From the NCBI GenBank assembly GCA_020722685.1, contig DYKH01000101.1, forward strand, positions 13,103 to 19,224: DNA of 6,122 nucleotides, written 5' to 3'. The notes under the pieces were generated by a model. It searched no databases. It saw only the letters and a program-made list of their open reading frames with translations, and was not told where the DNA came from. A program made the translations under genes and the position numbers. Within the stretch, counting starts at the first letter, position 1. Every line of letters starts with the position of its first letter. Positions 4,892 to 6,122 of the stretch are shown piece by piece. The stretch comes from Caldithrix sp. (lineage in GTDB: Bacteria; KSB1; UBA2214; DYKH01).

Positions 4892-6058
4892 TCATTTGTT
4901 TCTTGCATCTATTGGACATTCCTCCACCTCGATTTCCCCATTTGCATCAATAATCGTAAAGAACTCCCACAGGTTGGTGGTCGAGCAGACGTGCTTTGGG
5001 GCGATGAGAACATAGTCACCTATCCTGACCCCGCTTTCAGGAGGAACGCTGACCACGGTATGCTCCTCGTTCCATTGTTTGGCCTGCATGCCGGGGAGAC
5101 TAAAAGACTCGACAGGACCTTGATCCACCGACCAGCGCTTGTGGCCGAGATTGAGAGTGGCCGTGTCTTCGCTGACCTTGTCCATCACCTGCGCAAGAAT
5201 CAAAGCAGCAACATCAAAGGTCTGCGGCAAAATGCGATGGTAGTTCGTATCGAAGAATACCCACGTTCCTGGAGAGAGAAAGACCTTGGAGTCAAGGTTC
5301 GCTTTGTTGAGGTATTCCCAGTCCGGCAAAAAGCTGGGCGTCCCACCTACCACGACCGACGGTACACGAATGTTTTCGTGCTCAAAGGCCCTTACGGTCT
5401 CGACCACCATTGACATGCTTTTTGCCGCTTCTTGCGAGCGTTGCTTTGGATCGACAGAGTGATTGTGGCCGTCGTAGGCGTGCAAACCGGCAAAGCGAAG
5501 AAGCTTCTCTTTCCTCAATGTATGACAGAGCGTCAAGGCATCCTTCGGCTGAATGCCCGTTCGTTGCATGCCGACGTCCAGGTCGATGAAGAAATCCCAC
5601 TGCAAATCATGTTGCTTCGCCGTCGAAAGGAGGTACTCTGCATGCAGGGGTCGGGCGATCTGCACGTACCACCTGATGTCGCGGTGCTCTGCGGCAATGC
5701 GGGCGAGTTTTTGCGCTGCCGATTGAACCAGTGGATAGGCGACAAAAATGCGCTTCGCTTCTGCCCGTGCTAACATGTCGACTTCATTGGGCGTGGCCTT
5801 GAAGAAGCTTATGCCTGCCTCCATGAGCCGTTGGGTGACCCAAAGCGACTTGTGGGTTTTCACGTGCGGGCAGAGCATTTCCAAGCCGTAGTTCGGGTTG
5901 ATCTCGTGCAACAGCCGGCGCATGGTGATGATGTTCTGCTCCAGCCGTTCGCGGAAGAGTAGCAATCGAGGTGTTACGATTTGCTCCGGATGAGTGACTC
6001 TATAAGAGCTCTTTGATAGCGATTCGAAACAGAAATTCATCGTCGTTACAGTTCGCAT
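4892..6058 (-). CDS. D-threonine aldolase / D-serine dehydratase family PLP enzyme
   Basis: A 388-residue fold-type III (alanine racemase-like) PLP enzyme of the family that includes D-threonine aldolase, eukaryotic-type D-serine dehydratase and D-threo-3-hydroxyaspartate dehydratase; these cleave or deaminate D-hydroxy-amino acids. The barrel begins near residue 28 (VTPRLLLFRERLEQNI). CPHVKTHK at 63-70 carries the probable PLP lysine, K67. FFIDLDVGMQRTGI (156-169), GLHAYDGHNH (191-200) and VVVGGTPSF (235-243) fit barrel strands lining the cofactor. The C-terminal beta domain has PKHVCSTTNLWEF (354-366), where H356 and C358 would bind the metal. His-x-Cys is the arrangement I recall for the dehydratases, with His-x-Asp in a structurally studied aldolase, so dehydratase is slightly favoured. 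The ATG at 6058 or the one at 6040 could be the start; neither has a Shine-Dalgarno. It is the first gene of the apparent operon. Confidence 0.88.
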   Translation of the reverse strand: MRTVTTMNFCFESLSKSSYRVTHPEQIVTPRLLLFRERLEQNIITMRRLLHEINPNYGLEMLCPHVKTHKSLWVTQRLMEAGISFFKATPNEVDMLARAEAKRIFVAYPLVQSAAQKLARIAAEHRDIRWYVQIARPLHAEYLLSTAKQHDLQWDFFIDLDVGMQRTGIQPKDALTLCHTLRKEKLLRFAGLHAYDGHNHSVDPKQRSQEAAKSMSMVVETVRAFEHENIRVPSVVVGGTPSFLPDWEYLNKANLDSKVFLSPGTWVFFDTNYHRILPQTFDVAALILAQVMDKVSEDTATLNLGHKRWSVDQGPVESFSLPGMQAKQWNEEHTVVSVPPESGVRIGDYVLIAPKHVCSTTNLWEFFTIIDANGEIEVEECPIDARNK

Positions 6059-6064
6059 CTATGG

Positions 6065-6093
6065 TTTATTTGCACAATTGCCGTATCTGTCAT
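6065..6093 (-). promoter_or_regulatory. Candidate sigma-70-like promoter for the operon
   Basis: Reading leftward, ATGACA (6088-6093; 5 of 6 to TTGACA), a 17-bp spacer and AATAAA (6065-6070; 4 of 6 to TATAAT) are followed about 7 nt later by the ATG at 6058. The transcript would be leaderless, or have an 18-nt leader if translation begins at 6040. That fits the missing Shine-Dalgarno, but the -10 is weak and the -35 overlaps the repeat at 6088-6122, so the match may be chance. Confidence 0.25.
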
Positions 6094-6122
6094 TCCGACC
6101 GGAGGGAGGAATCTGTAGATTC
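6088..6122. repeat. REP-like inverted-repeat element, cut by the window edge
   Basis: The stretch contains ATTCC (6092-6096) and GGAAT (6108-6112) as inverted arms around GACCGGAGGGA, followed by a perfect 6-bp palindromic stem GAATCT (6109-6114) / AGATTC (6117-6122) with a GT loop. The 'GTCATTCCGA ... GGAGGAATCT' wording is like dispersed intergenic repeats I recall from many bacterial genomes. This is recollection, and the element's right end lies outside the window. Confidence 0.5.

Noticed and set aside
4436..5413. Plus-strand open frame of 325 codons spanning the DUF362 and PLP-enzyme genes
   Set aside because: It lies antisense to two well-conserved coding regions and crosses their junction. 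Its translation shows no domain pattern, so it is a shadow frame.
1..6122. CRISPR array, transposase or toxin-antitoxin genes
   Set aside because: No regularly spaced repeats, no transposase or integrase motifs, and no small paired genes with supported starts were seen on either strand.

Overview
All five genes lie on the minus strand, so the window reads from right (6122) to left (1). In transcription order they are: a fold-type III PLP enzyme of the D-threonine aldolase / D-serine dehydratase family; a DUF362 protein carrying a two-cluster 4Fe-4S ferredoxin domain; a secreted protein ending in a type IX secretion (Por) type-A sorting domain; a predicted lipoprotein made of two copies of one beta-rich domain; and the N-terminal 266 codons of a TonB-dependent receptor that runs off the left edge. 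The large plus-strand reading frames are shadows of these genes.

The organism is probably a Gram-negative member of the Fibrobacterota-Chlorobiota-Bacteroidota superphylum. The reasons are the TonB receptor with an N-terminal carboxypeptidase-regulatory-like domain, the 'QNYPNPFN ... GVYFY' sorting domain and the lipoprotein. Four of the five genes have usable Shine-Dalgarno sequences and the base composition is roughly balanced. Bacteroidota proper mostly lack Shine-Dalgarno sequences, so a deeper lineage (KSB1/Calditrichota-like, Ignavibacteria-like) fits better. This is inference from style and was not checked by any search.

Layout: 6059-6122 is an upstream region with a REP-like repeat cut by the window edge and a weak promoter candidate. 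The genes at 6058-4892, 4869-3799 and 3777-2047 are separated by only 22 and 21 nt and look like one transcript. A 102-nt gap (1945-2046) with two consecutive hairpins leads to the lipoprotein gene at 1944-1093. A 292-nt gap (801-1092) follows, rich in small repeats: a 17-bp inverted pair, a 12-bp direct repeat and an 18-bp dyad. The TonB receptor starts at 800.

Functionally there are two cytoplasmic proteins (an amino-acid PLP enzyme and an iron-sulfur protein) followed by three exported ones (a secreted or surface protein, a lipoprotein and an outer-membrane receptor). The last three could form a surface uptake or display module, but nothing in the sequence identifies the substrate. I do not see a clear new defence or mobile system. 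The least explained items are the tandem-domain lipoprotein, the large unrecognised N-terminal region of the sorted protein, and the pairing of the PLP enzyme with the DUF362 ferredoxin.
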